From: Euphorbia lathyris
Taxonomy: Eukaryota > Streptophyta > Magnoliopsida > Malpighiales > Euphorbiaceae
DNA: 64,000 bases
Assembly (NCBI RefSeq): GCF_963576675.1
Contig: NC_088911.1
Location: 61,341,756 to 61,405,755, forward strand
Direction of reading: 5' to 3'
Part shown: piece by piece, positions 44,763 through 56,700 of the stretch
Position numbering within the stretch: the first letter of the stretch is position 1
Layout of the letters: each line of letters opens with the position of its first letter
Made by a program: the position numbers and the translations under genes
The notes under the pieces: generated by a model
The model's database searches: none
What the model saw: only the letters and a program-made list of their open reading frames with translations
Told to the model about the DNA's origin: nothing

Positions 44763-46483
44763 ATGGTTTAGTCCGTTTTGATTGATTGAAAAATTAATAT
44801 GATTTGGTTTTATTATTTTTCCAAATCAAGTTTTTGAAATTTCCTATTAATTCCTCGTGTAGAAATTGTTCTAGGAAGTTTTCAAATTTTATTTATGTCT
44901 GTGTTTTTGGTGTGTTTGGTTATGAAATTGTTTTTAGAATAATTTAAATAAAAAAAATACAGCAGCATTTTTTTTAAAAATAGTAAAAGAAAAAATAGTT
45001 TCGGACACGGAATAGCAGTCGTGAGACTGCTGTCAGCGAACAGCAGCCCCGCGGCTGCTGTTAGGCGGACAGCAGCACTGCTGCCATCCGCCAGACAGCA
45101 GCCACGGGGCTGCTGTCCACGGACAGCAGCCCCGGCGTTGTCCCGGGTCCGTTAAAAAATTCAAAATTTGTTAATTTTGGATTAGACGGGACTGATTTTT
45201 GGTTTTAAATTTTTCTCGAGTAATTTTAATAAAATCAGGGCCCTAATACCGTTTAATTTATTAAACGTGTTTTAATAAAAACTAATTGGTATTAAAATGT
45301 TTTTGATTGGCATGCATATTTAATTTTAATCGAATTGATAATTTGTATAAAAATTGAATATGGTTAATTTGTGAAATTGGCCCAATAGACCGTGACACCG
45401 GTTTAAATTTGGAGGGCTAAATTTTGGATATGTGACGACCCTAAAATTCAGTGGGAGCAAAATTGTAATTTTGCATACAAATTGATGTTAACCGTTTGGG
45501 CCTTTATGGGCCTTAGTCACATATGGTAAAATTGGCGATTTCACCCTAAGTAACTCGGCTTAACTTTATTAGATGATTTTGGAATGCCATGATCATCCAT
45601 TATATTTATATGTCTTACCGTGCAGCAATGTGTTATAGAGTTCTATGGGCCCTAAATTAAAGTCGGTTTGTAATTTAATTTATTTGGGAAATATGGCCTG
45701 CGTGCCATTCTTTCATCAATGTAATTTTAGAATAGGTTTTATTCATAAAATTGTAATTGGTCGTGAAGAAGCCCAGATGGTCCAAGCCCATGGTGGGAGC
45801 CCAAGGAGACTTGAAGCAAGCCCGTGAAGATTAGATAGTCTATCTAGTTTCACTAGGATGTATTATAAGGCCCATAGAGTCTCTATGTTTATTTTATTAT
45901 ACAATTGCTTAGTATAACATGAAATATAAATAGCAACGATCACCAGATCATCACCCGCGATAATTATATGTTAAAGCCGTGTCACTTAATTAATCCGGAT
46001 AATGAAATATTGAGTCGCTTAAAAGTGCTTTCCAGATTCACACCTCTTCCTCCCAGGTAGTGCTACAGTGTATGACGTGCCCTAGCAGGTATGCTGTAGT
46101 AATTAGTGGGCCGTCGAGGGTTAGGATACTTCGGTATGGCTAACACGTGTATGGTGGTTGGACTCAACGTGGGTAGCATTAGCTCAGAGCGGGTCCTAAG
46201 CACGGATGGGCTAAGTGTCACAAAGCCCATCAAACCAAGAGTCCTTGCGGAGGATTGGATAGTTTATCTTACCAAATCGTCAATGGTCGACGGCGGAGCC
46301 CTAGCTCGGTCTATTGTTGATGGATTGTGGATCTTGGTCAAGACAGCCAAATAAATATCACCAATAACGAATTAAAATGGATTATTAATTTGATCTTTGG
46401 CTTAAGCCCTTTATTCTAACTCTAATGTAATTTTTCCACGTAGATTAAACTCCACATCAGAATTACACGAAAAGAAAAATTAA
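44763..46483 (+). other. Copia leader region
   Basis: About 1.7 kb between the PBS and gag. It has no supported ORF (short frames at 45645 and 46106 lack recognisable motifs). It contains a GC-rich hairpin array at about 45015-45145. Confidence 0.6.
45015..45145. repeat. CAGCAGCC/GGCTGCTG hairpin array in the copia leader
   Basis: Five to six alternating copies of GCAGC-rich arms, such as CAGCAGCCCCGCGGCTGCTG and CAGCAGCCACGGGGCTGCTG, are separated by GGCGGA/CGGACA spacers. The RNA would fold into several strong stem-loops between the PBS and gag. Confidence 0.8.
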
Positions 46484-47410
46484 ATGGCTGCAACAAGCAA
46501 CAACTCACTCAGACCACTCCTGGAAAAGGAAAAGCTTTCAGGGACTAATTTCCTTGACTGGTCCAGGAACTTGCAAATAGTTCTTAGACACGAGTCGAAG
46601 GAATATGTGCTGACTGCTGCCTTACCAGCAGCTCGTCCTACAGGTCGGGGCGTAACCGCTGATCAAATGGCGGAGTACGACCGACATGTTAAGGATGACA
46701 GAGATGTGTCATGCATTATGCTGGGTACCATGGTTCCTGATCTTCAGAAACAGTTCATGGAGCAGCACGCCTTTGAGATCATGGATCAACTCAAAAGGAT
46801 GTTCCAAGATCAAGCTCGTCAGGAAATATACTTGACAATAAAGGCGCTATGCAGCATGACGATGCAAGCCGGGACTTCTGTTAGCACACACATGCTAAAG
46901 TTGAAGGGCTTTATTGACACATTGTCAAGGCTTGGCTCACCAGTGCCTGTATAACTAGCAGTCGCCATCATTCTTGGATCACTTCCGGCATCCTACAATC
47001 AGTTTATCATGCACTACCACATGCAGGGCGTTGATAAGTCTGTAGTAGAATTGCATGGCATGTTGAAACTTGCTGAGCAATCCTGCAAGAGGACTCCAGA
47101 AGTGTTGTTGGTTAACAAAGGGAACGTGCCTAAGGGAAAGGCCAAGTCCAAGTCCAAAGCGAAGGCCCAAAAGGCCAAGCCCAAGGCTAGGAAGGCGGCA
47201 GCTTCTAAAGGTAGGTTGGCCTCAGCAGATGATATCTGCCATGAGTGTAATGAGAAGGGACACTGGAAAAATGCGTGTCCAAAGCTAAGGGAGAAACAGA
47301 AGGACGAAGCTTCTGGTTCAGGTATTTATGTTGTTGAATTTAATCTGGCTATTTCTACATCTTGGGTTGTAAACACTAGATGTGGTACTCACATTTGTTC
47401 AAATGTGTAG
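46484..47410 (+). pseudogene. Copia gag and start of protease
   Basis: It starts at an ATG (46484) with a GTNFLDWSRNLQIVLRHE segment and a QARQEIYLTIKAL segment typical of copia gag (UBN2-like). An in-frame TAA (46952-46954) interrupts it. A Lys-rich tract then precedes the zinc knuckle CHECNEKGHWKNAC (CX2CX4HX4C). The protease entry reads STSWVVNTRCGTHICSNV, where functional relatives have a DTG triad; here Asp and Gly are replaced by Asn and Arg, so protease is dead. A stop follows at 47408-47410. Confidence 0.85.
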
Positions 47411-47562
47411 GGACGAAGAAATAGGAGATTGCTGGGATTTGGTGAAGTGGATCTTCGAGTCGACAATGGTGCTCATGTAGAGGCCTTAAAGATCGAAGAT
47501 TATTCTTAGAGATACCTAGTGGATTAGTTTTAGAAATTAGAAATTGCTATCTTGTACCTGCA

Positions 47563-48816
47563 ATGCGCAGGAATATTATTTCAATTTCTATGTTGGATAT
47601 TTATGGTTTTAATTTTAATATTGGACGTGGTATGATTTCTATACATCGTGGCAATATTGTTTATGGAACCACATTTCTAGAAAATGGTTTGTATATCCTT
47701 GATCTAAAACCTAGTGAATCAATCTATAACATAAAAGCTAAAAGGATTAAGACTAATGAACTGAATCCTACATATATCTGGCACTGTCATTTTAGTCACA
47801 TAAATGAGAAACACATAACTAGGCTTTACTCTAGTGGAGCGCTAGGGTCATTCGACATGCAGTCTTATGACACGTGTGAATCTTGTTTAAGAGGGAAGAT
47901 GACAAAGGCGCCTTTCACCAAAACTAGTGTAAGGGCCACGGAGCTGTTGGAGCTGATACACTCAGATGTATGCGGTCCAATGAGCACCAGTGCTAGATCT
48001 GATTTTCTGTACTTTATTACCTTCATAGATGACTATAGCCGGCATGGGTATGTGTATCTGATGAAACATAAATCTGAAACTCTTCTGAGATTCAAAGATT
48101 TCAAAAATGAAGTAGAAAATCAACTTGGCAAGAAAGTAAAAGCGCTCCGGTCTGATAGAGGGGGCGAATATTTGAGCCAAGAGTTTGTCTCATTCTTGAG
48201 AGAGTGTGGGATTGTATCCCAACTCACTCCTCCTGGTACACCCCAATGGAATGGAGTGTCAGAAAGGAGGAATAGGACCCTGCTCAACATGGTCCGCTCA
48301 ATGATGAGTCAAGCTTCTCTCCTTATCTCCTTTTGGGGATTTGCTTTGGAAACTGCTACTCATATAACTAACAATACACCAAGCAAGGCAGTTGAAGGAA
48401 CACCATATGAATTATGGACGGGCCGAAAGCCCAATGTTTCTTTCATGAAGATTTGGGGCTGTGATGCACATGTCAAGAAATTGATAAGTGGCAAACTAGA
48501 GTCCAGATATGTTAAATGCCAGTTCGTGGGTTACCCTAAGGAAACTAAGGGTTATTACTTCTACAACCCAGCCGAGAATAAAACATTCGTGGCTAGGTTT
48601 GCAATCTTTTTGGAAAAGGAATTCTTTTCCAAAGTAGACAGTGGGAGTGATATTGATCTCGTTGAGATTCAAGACTCACAAACTCCTGCAGCTTATGCTG
48701 AGGATGCTTTGGGAACCGATATAGATCCTCAAAACATTGAGGAGGCTAAACTGGTTATACAGGTGGTGTTTCAAGTAGATTCGTACAGAATTCTAATGAA
48801 CCCTATGTGTATATGA
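47563..48816 (+). CDS. Copia integrase region of pol
   Basis: A 417-codon open block. The N-terminal HHCC zinc region reads WHCHFSHINEKH...CESCLRGK (residues about 77-112). The catalytic core has HSDVCGP, FIDDYSRHGYVY, LRSDRGGEYLSQ and PQWNGVSERRNRT, that is all three catalytic acids. The GKLESRYVKCQFVGYP and GYYFYNP segments of the C-terminal region follow. After about residue 390 the sequence jumps directly to the end of RT, so most of the reverse transcriptase was deleted at about 48760. No true start codon is expected, since this was part of one polyprotein. Confidence 0.85.
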   Translation: MRRNIISISMLDIYGFNFNIGRGMISIHRGNIVYGTTFLENGLYILDLKPSESIYNIKAKRIKTNELNPTYIWHCHFSHINEKHITRLYSSGALGSFDMQSYDTCESCLRGKMTKAPFTKTSVRATELLELIHSDVCGPMSTSARSDFLYFITFIDDYSRHGYVYLMKHKSETLLRFKDFKNEVENQLGKKVKALRSDRGGEYLSQEFVSFLRECGIVSQLTPPGTPQWNGVSERRNRTLLNMVRSMMSQASLLISFWGFALETATHITNNTPSKAVEGTPYELWTGRKPNVSFMKIWGCDAHVKKLISGKLESRYVKCQFVGYPKETKGYYFYNPAENKTFVARFAIFLEKEFFSKVDSGSDIDLVEIQDSQTPAAYAEDALGTDIDPQNIEEAKLVIQVVFQVDSYRILMNPMCI

Positions 48817-49640
48817 AATTCAGTGGGAGCATATCCACTTTCCTAATATTGTATGTCGATGACATACTGCTCATTAGAGGCAATATATTAACACTGCCAG
48901 ATCAAGCAGTGGTTGAGTAAATGCTTCACAATGAAAGACTTAGGAGAAGCCGATCAAGATCTACAAGGTTAGATCCAACCGACTTCTAGGCTTGAGTCAG
49001 GCATCGTACATAGACAAGAATCCATCATGTACTCTATGTTATGTACAAGGCCATATGTTGCGTGTTGCACTAAACATGACTAGTCGGTGCCAGTTAGATC
49101 CCGATAAGGAACACTGGAAGACAGTCAAGGCAATCCTAAAGTACCTTAATCGTACCAAGGATGTTTTTCTTAGTATTTGATGGGTAGAAGGAATGGAAAT
49201 ATCAGGTTACACTGATCGAAACTTTGAGGATGATAACCAGTCACATACTGGTTATGGATTTCTCCTGAATGGCGATTCCATTAGTTGGAGATCCTTAAAG
49301 TAGCCAACCATTGCCGATTTTATGACGGAAGCTAAGTACATCGTTGCATGCGATGATGCAGAGGAAGTATTTTGGATTAAGAAGTTCATAACTGATTTAA
49401 GAGTAGGTCAAACTCTTTTAAGATCAGTTGATGTTTTCTATGACAATATAGGGGTCATAGCACAAGCACTGGATCCCATGTCACACAAGAGATCCAAACG
49501 CGTACTTAGATAGTAACACCTTACCCGGTGACATTACATTATAGAGGGTTGACACTGAGAACAATGTCGCTGATCAGTTTACCAAGGCAATTGGTAGTAC
49601 TAGATCTATAGTGTTTAGGGCAATACCCGCTTGGAACTAG
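48760..49640 (+). pseudogene. Copia RT (last motif) and RNase H remnants
   Basis: In another frame, 48770-48890 encodes a PYVYMKFSGSIST-like strand followed by LILYVDDILLI, the YVDD catalytic box. All RT motifs before it are missing. Fragments of the copia RNase H follow (KAILKYLNRTKDVFLSI at 49128-49180, MTEAKYIVACDDAEEVFWIK at 49322-49381, a DNIGVIAQA segment). Numerous stops break this part. Confidence 0.75.
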
Positions 49641-49654
49641 TCCAAGTGGGAGAC
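49641..49654 (+). promoter_or_regulatory. Copia polypurine tract
   Basis: TCCAAGTGGGAGAC precedes the 3' LTR start, with the purine-rich AAGTGGGAGA core. Confidence 0.7.
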
Positions 49655-51360
49655 TGTTGGTGTGCCCTAGTTCTTAGGCATTGGTTCATGTATATTGTAT
49701 TATGCTTTTTGATTATTCTTGCATAGATACACTATTTGTGTTACATTAATAAAGGCATTAATCTAGTTCATTTATATCTTGTGCTATAATATGAATAGAG
49801 AATCCATTGATTGATAATCGTAAAACCATATCCCAAGTCTATTCTATCATGGGAATGATTAGGACCACAGACTTGTATATTCGACGACTGTATGGTAGTA
49901 ATTGATACTAGCCATAGCACTTGATAAGTTAGTTGTGAATATGGGTACATGTTGTATACATGTGACTGGATCGATCCGCCCGAGAAAACTACATGGTGGT
50001 TGTGTCATTAGTTTTCTTAAGTAGGTCTCTAACTATCTTCAGACCAGATTTCATTATAATATCAATATGGGATCCGGTTCACTTTGACATACGCCTAACA
50101 GGTCTGTAACAGGATGCTAAATACGGGTATGATTGGGTGAACAGGTGAACACGTTGGTATTGATATTGAAGTGATGGAATTACCACTCATGTAATAGTGA
50201 GATGATATCACAGGCCACTTGATAAGTGAGATTGATAAGTGTGTGGCCACACCCTGATAAGTAGTTTACTTATCTGTTTCATCAATCTACTTAAGATCAA
50301 GAAATATCATAAACATCAGAGAGGATGACAGCCGCCATGCCTCTAGTTTATAATATCGATATCAAATGGTAAAAGACGTTAAGAGATAACTACAGGGTCT
50401 CTGCATCTTTAGACTGCTGAAACTCTGTCTTAGTTAGGGGCAGTAATGGTTTGCTAGAACCCACTTACTGTCTGTGAGCCATATGACCACTGCTAGCTAA
50501 GGACATTCCCATAGGATCGTGCACATTGAACATCTGAGTTAGAACTTATAGAACGGTACACTGGAGGGATGAGATTAATTAATTGGTTGACAGTAAAATG
50601 TGAAGGTAATTAATTGGTGGTTAATTAATTGATTAGTTGATACTTTGTATCAATGTAATTGATTAATGGATTTAGGCGTTGAGTATTTAATTGGTTAATT
50701 AGTTTACGGGATGTAATTAATTAATTTGTAAATTAATGAAATTGCATTCGTGAATAATTAATCAAACTAATACGTCAATTTATTAATTAGTATTATTTAT
50801 TTAATTGGGGTAATTAAATTTAATCTAATTGTAACTAATTGCATAGAATAAATACTATTGGTATTTATTTAAGTGATTATGTTAGGATTAGATTAGTTTT
50901 GTAATTAACCAATTAACCCTAAACCAATTAAGTTTAGGAATAACTACACTATATATAATAAAAGCCTAAAACCTAATTAACTAACCTAACATAGACATTC
51001 GGCCAAATCTAATTGCTTTGGAAAAGCAATATTAAATCCGCAGCCACTACATTGAAAAAGTGGGATTTTAATTGGCTATTTACACAATCTCTCTTATTGT
51101 TCTTCCATTCTTCGGCTAGCACCGGTTCCGGCTCGATAGCTGTTCGTGCACCTGACTACGGAGATCTTACTACTTTGTGGATTCTTCAGTCGTCTCTAGA
51201 AGAGACAATCCGGGTAAGTTTTTTTACTCTTAAACGGATCCAAAAGGTTTTATTCAATCAATGGTTAACGGACAAAGATCAAGCTATAAGGGATTAGAAA
51301 TAAATTTTAAACCGCAATTCCGCTGCGCTACAGTTGATTAACTGGCTATAATCCCTAACA
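49655..51360 (+). repeat. Copia 3' LTR (1706 bp)
   Basis: Near-identical to the 5' LTR. Visible differences include a 14-bp duplication around TGAGATTGATAA (about 50226-50240) and scattered mostly C/T and A/G changes. Ends CCCTAACA. Confidence 0.9.
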
Positions 51361-53492
51361 AAAGGGACCCTCTATCCCCTTATCTATTCATTCTGTGTAC
51401 CGAGGGGTTGACCGCTCTGCTCAGACAAGCTGAAGAGAGTGGGGAAATTCAAGGGTGTAGGGTCAGTAGAGGTGCACCGGCGATTTATCATCTGCTATTC
51501 GCGGATGACAGTTACTTTTTCTTTAAAGCTAACCTATCTGAATGTGTAGTTGTAAAGAGAATTTTTGAGCAATATGAAGAGGCATCGGGGCAGAAAATAA
51601 ACTTCTTGAAATCTAAGATTTCTTTCAGCAGTAAAGTCCCGCTAGAGAACAAGTCTACCATTTCAGATTTCCTACAAGTTCAAGTTGCAGGGACGCAGGA
51701 CTATTATTTGGGGCTCCCCTCAGCAGTTGGCAGAAGTCGTGTAGCCACGTTCTGGTATGTCGTGGATAGGCTACAGAAGCGAATTAGAGGTTGGCAGGGC
51801 AAACGGTTATCACAGGGGGGTAAGGAAGTGCTAATAAAGGCCGTGGCTCAAGCGATTCCATCCTATGTTCTTCAAGTCTTCCTCCTTCCTAAATCGATAT
51901 GCAGGAAAATGGAAGTTATGCTAAACGCCTATTGGTGGGGACGAGGTATCAAATGGAAAACATGGGATTTTTTATTCCAAAGACGAGATTGGGGGGTTTG
52001 AACTTTCGCAAATTTCACGAGTTCAATATCGCATTACTAGGAAAGGTGGCATGGAAGTTTTTAACTAATCCTAATTCCCTGGTAAGTAGATTGTTCAAAG
52101 CCCGCTATTTCCCCAGGGCTAGTTTCCTAACAGCAAGAAGTGGATCAAATCCGAGTGCGGTTTGGTCAAGTATAATACAAGCACAGCAAGTAATCAGTGA
52201 TGGTACATACGTGAGAATCGGCAATGGAAAGGACACTCGTGTTTGGCAGGATAAATGGCTGAATTCGATGTCTGGCACCCCTGCGGAACCGCAAGGCTCC
52301 TTTGACAGTGAATGGAAGGTTGATCGTTTCATTCAGGATGGTCAGTGGAACACAGAGCTTCTTGATATTTTCTTCTCGGAGGAGGATCGACAATGCATTC
52401 TGCAAATCCCTATCTCTTCCTATGACAGAAAAGGATCAGTTATGTTGGCGGAGAGAGAAGAAAGGTGTATATAGTGTAAAAACAGCATATTTCCTACTTT
52501 CTGAAGCCCTCCCAAGACCCCCTCCGGAGGTCCAAGGGGCTCCTTGGAAACAGCTATGGCAAACATCTTGTCCTCCGAAAGTGAGAAACTTCCTTTGGCG
52601 CGCAGCCTGGAACTTAATCCCGACAAAAGTAGCTCTCCACACCCGTCGTGTAAATATCGATCTTCAATGTCCGCTCTGTCATCGACAAAATGAGTCACTT
52701 TCTCATCTACTGTTACACTGCCCTGTGACTATTCAGGTTTGGAATTCCGCATCACTGTCACAAATCCGAGGAAAGTATGCTGTGGAGTTTAGTAACTGGT
52801 GGTACTTTGCTCTCAGTGACAGCACTACTGATATGGCGGGGCGATGGGCAACATTGCTATGGCATGTCTGGTTTTGGCGTAACCAACTCGTGTGGAACCG
52901 TCGAACTATAAGCCCAGCGGAAATTACAAACCGTGCTGCGTTAATTCTAAAAGATTGGACCTCCGCACAGAATATGGACTCAATGGCTAGGGGAATATCG
53001 AACCCGACGGCAGTAAACAGGTGGCTTCCGCCACTTGCTGGTTTAAAGATTAATTTCGACGCTGCCGTGCGAGCTGGGGAAGACTTCGTGGGAATTGGTG
53101 CAGTAATCAGAAACAGCAGTGGGGATTTTGTTGCCACCAGATACAGGAGATTACAGGGCCAGTTCTCCCCGGCTATTGCTGAAGCTATCTCGTGTAGAGA
53201 AGCTCTGAGATAGATAAAAGATCGTGGTGACACTCAAATTTGTGTCGAGGGGGATGCGCAAGTAGTTATTAATGCGTTAAAAAATGAGCCAGGGGAAGAT
53301 TTTTCGGCTTTTGGCCTTGTAGTTGCGGACTGCCGTGAGATAGCAGATTCGATTCCAGGCTGTTCTTTTCGGTTCACGTGAAGATCAGCGAACATAGTGG
53401 CAGACGAAGCTGCTAGGCTAGGATTATTTTCCACAGTTCTGATTTTAACAAACCTTATCCCCCCGTCTTTTGTAAGCCTTCTGGCTGATTGA
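51361..53492 (+). pseudogene. LINE-2 ORF2, second half: RT, zinc finger, RNase H
   Basis: RT resumes with DPLSPYLF-type residues just after the copia element and has LLFADDSYFF (catalytic FADD) and LGLPSAVGR. After a frame change near 51990 come WKTWDFL-type and LGKVAWKFL segments. After another near 52420 comes the zf-RVT region (WRREKKGVYSVKTAY, KVRNFLWRA, CPLCHRQNESLSHLLLHCP). The C-terminal RNase H has INFDAAVRAGEDF, IAEAISCREALR, EGDAQVVINAL and NIVADEAARLG. Stops lie at 53211-53213 (TAG at a Trp-type position) and near 53379. The original stop is TGA at 53490-53492, followed by a 43-bp 3' UTR and the A run. Confidence 0.85.
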
Positions 53493-53599
53493 TTATTCTT
53501 TGATTCTTTGATTCAATATACTTATTCTTTCATTAAAAAAAATGTTATATATTCAATTAATGTATGATTTGACACTTGTTTTTATATATTTAAATGATG

Positions 53600-53649
53600 G
53601 GTGCCCGCTATCCTCACTTCCTTTAAAAACAAAGTAAATTTACTTTGTT
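53600..53649 (+). repeat. MULE left terminal inverted repeat
   Basis: 50 bp, exact inverted match to 62258-62307. Its inner 22 bp (53628-53649) is itself a perfect palindrome centred on AATT. Confidence 0.95.
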
Positions 53650-53774
53650 TCAATAACGAATAGTATTGCGACATGTGTCAAATTAATTTAAAATAAATTA
53701 AATTATATTAAAAGTTGACCTGCTATTACAGGTTACCACTAAATAGGGAAAATTAAAGTTACACAAGGTAGAAT

Positions 53775-56700
53775 ATAATTCTATCCACCAAACTACTTTA
53801 CGGAAATTGACACTACTTTACGGAAAATCTAGAAAACCTTTACAAATTTCCGTAACATTTCTATAATTTTTCGTAAATTAATTATTTTTTGTTAAATTAT
53901 TAATAAAAAAATAATTTTAATTATATCCACCAAATCACTTTACGAAAATTAACACTACTTTACGGAAAATCTAAAAAACCTTTACAAATTTCCGTAACAT
54001 TTCTATAATTTTCCGTAAATTAATTATTTTTTATTAAATTATTAATAAAAAAAATGATTTTAATTATATCAACCAAATCACTTTACGAAAATTAACACTA
54101 CTTTACGGAAAATCTAAAAAACCTTTACAAATTTCCGTAACATTTCTATAATTTTCCGTAAATAAATTATTTTTTTGTTAAATTATTAATAAAAAAATAA
54201 TTTTAATTATATCCACCAAACCACTTTACAAAAATTAACACTACTTTACGGAAAATCTAAAAAACCTTTACAAATTTTTGTAACATTTCTATAATTTTCC
54301 GTAAATTAATTATTTTTTTGTTAAATTATTAATAAAAAAATAATTTTAGTTATATCCATCAAATCACTTTACGAAAATTAACACTACTTTACGGAAAATC
54401 TAAAAAACCTTTACAAATTTTCGTAACATTTCTATAATTTTCCCTAAATTAATTATTTTTTATTAAATTATTAATAAAAAAATAATTTTAATTATTCCAC
54501 CAAACCACTTTACGAAAATTAACACTACTTTACGAAAAATCTATAAAATATTTACAAATTTCCGTAACATTTGTAAAATTCTAAGGAAATTAATTATTTT
54601 TGGTAAATTATTAATAAAAAATAATTTTAATTCTATCCACCAAACCACTTTACGAAAATTGACACTACTTTACGGAAAATCTATAAAACCTTTACAAATT
54701 TCCGTAACATTTGTATAATTCTACGGAAATTAATTATTTTTGATAAATTATTAATAAAAAATAATTTTAATTCTATTCACCAAACAACTTTACTCAAATT
54801 GACACTACTTTACGAAAAATCTATAAAACATTTACAAATTTCCGTAACATTTCTATAATTTTATATAAATTAATTATTTTTTGTTAAATTATTAATAAAA
54901 AAATAATTTTAATTCTATCCACCAAACCACTTTACGAAAATTGACACTACTTTACGGAAAATCTATAAAACCTTTACAAATTTCCGTAACATTTCTATAA
55001 TTTTACGTAAATTAATTATTTTTTGTTAAATTATTAATAAAAAAATAATTTTAATTCTATCCATCAAACCACTTTACGAAAATTAACACTACTTTACGGG
55101 AAATCTATAAAACCTTTACAAATTTTCGTAACATTTGTATAATTTTACGTAAATTAATTATTTTTTGTTAAATTATTAAAAAAAATAATTTTAATTATAT
55201 CCACCAAACCACTTTACAAAAATTAACACTACTTTACCGAAAATTTATAAAACCTTTATAAATTTCCTTAACATTTGTATAATTCTACGGAAATTAATTA
55301 TTTTAGTAAATTATTAATAAAAAATAATTTTAATTCTATCCACCAAATAACTTTACGTAAATTGACACTACTTTACGAAAAATCTATAAAACATTTACAA
55401 ATTTCCGTAACATTTTTATAATTTTACGTAAATTAATTATTTTTTGTTAAATTATTAATAAAAAAATAATTTTAATTCTATCCACCAAACCACTTTACGA
55501 AAATTGACATTACTTTACGGAAAATCTATAAAACCTTTACAAATTTCCGTAACATTTCTACAATTTTACATAAATTAATTATTTTTTGTTAAATTATTAA
55601 TAAAAAAATAATTTTAATTCTATCCATCAAACCACTTTACGAAAATTGACACTACTTTACGAAAAATCTATAAAACATTTACAAATTTCCGTAACATTTC
55701 TATAATTTTATATAAATTAATTATTTTTTGTTAAATTATTAATAAAAAAATAATTTTAATTCTATCCACCAAACCACTTTACGAAAATTGACACTACTTT
55801 ACGGAAAATCTATAAAACCTTTACAAATTTCCGTAACATTTCTATAATTTTACGTAAATTAATTATTTTTTGTTAAATTATTAATAAAAAAATAATTTTA
55901 ATTCTATCCATCAAACCACTTTACGAAAATTAACACTACTTTACGGGAAATCTATAAAACCTTTACAAATTTTCGTAACATTTGTATAATTTTACGTAAA
56001 TTAATTATTTTTTGTTAAATTATTAAAAAAAATAATTTTAATTATATCCACCAAACCACTTTACAAAAATTAACACTACTTTACCGAAAATTTATAAAAC
56101 CTTTATAAATTTCCTTAACATTTGTATAATTCTACGGAAATTAATTATTTTAGTAAATTATTAATAAAAAATAATTTTAATTCTATCCACCAAATAACTT
56201 TACGTAAATTGACACTACTTTACGAAAAATCTATAAAACATTTACAAATTTCCGTAACATTTTTATAATTTTACGTAAATTAATTATTTTTTGTTAAATT
56301 ATTAATAAAAAAATAATTTTAATTCTATCCACCAAACCACTTTACGAAAATTGACATTACTTTACGGAAAATCTATAAAACCTTTACAAATTTCCGTAAC
56401 ATTTCTACAATTTTACATAAATTAATTATTTTTTGTTAAATTATTAATAAAAAAATAATTTTAATTCTATCCATCAAACCACTTTACGAAAATTGACACT
56501 ACTTTACGGAAAATCTATAAAACCTTTACAAATTTCCGTAACATTTCTACAATTTTACGTAAATTAATTATTTTTTGTTAAATTATTAATAAAAAAATAA
56601 TTTTAATTCTATCCACCAAACCACTTTACATAAATTGACACTACTTTACCAAAAATCTATAAAACCTTTACAAATTTCCGTAATATTTGTATAATTTTAC

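Larger units (their letters stand above)
43056..51360 (+). mobile_element. Ty1/copia retrotransposon (8.3 kb) with defective pol
   Basis: LTRs at 43056-44748 and 49655-51360, PBS at 44750, a PPT before the 3' LTR, and gag-protease-integrase on the plus strand with only remnants of RT and RNase H. AAGGG precedes the element (43051-43055) and AAAGGG follows it; one base differs from a perfect 5-bp duplication, and a single G appears lost on the right side. The insertion lies in the LINE-2 RT codons for RQG-D. The two LTRs differ by only about 15 substitutions and a 14-bp indel by eye, indicating a recent insertion. Confidence 0.9.
19256..53541 (+). mobile_element. LINE-2: full-length L1-type LINE split by two later insertions
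   Basis: The LINE starts at about 19256 and ends in an A run at 53535-53541. The target duplication is ATGTTATATATTTCAA at 19240-19255 and the same with one T fewer at 53542-53556, so both ends belong to one insertion although they are 34 kb apart. Discounting the Tat element (20142-40873) and the copia element (43056-51360) with their duplications leaves about 5.2 kb, normal for a plant L1. ORF1 and ORF2 both continue across the Tat and copia insertions. Several in-frame stops show it is now inactive. Confidence 0.9.
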
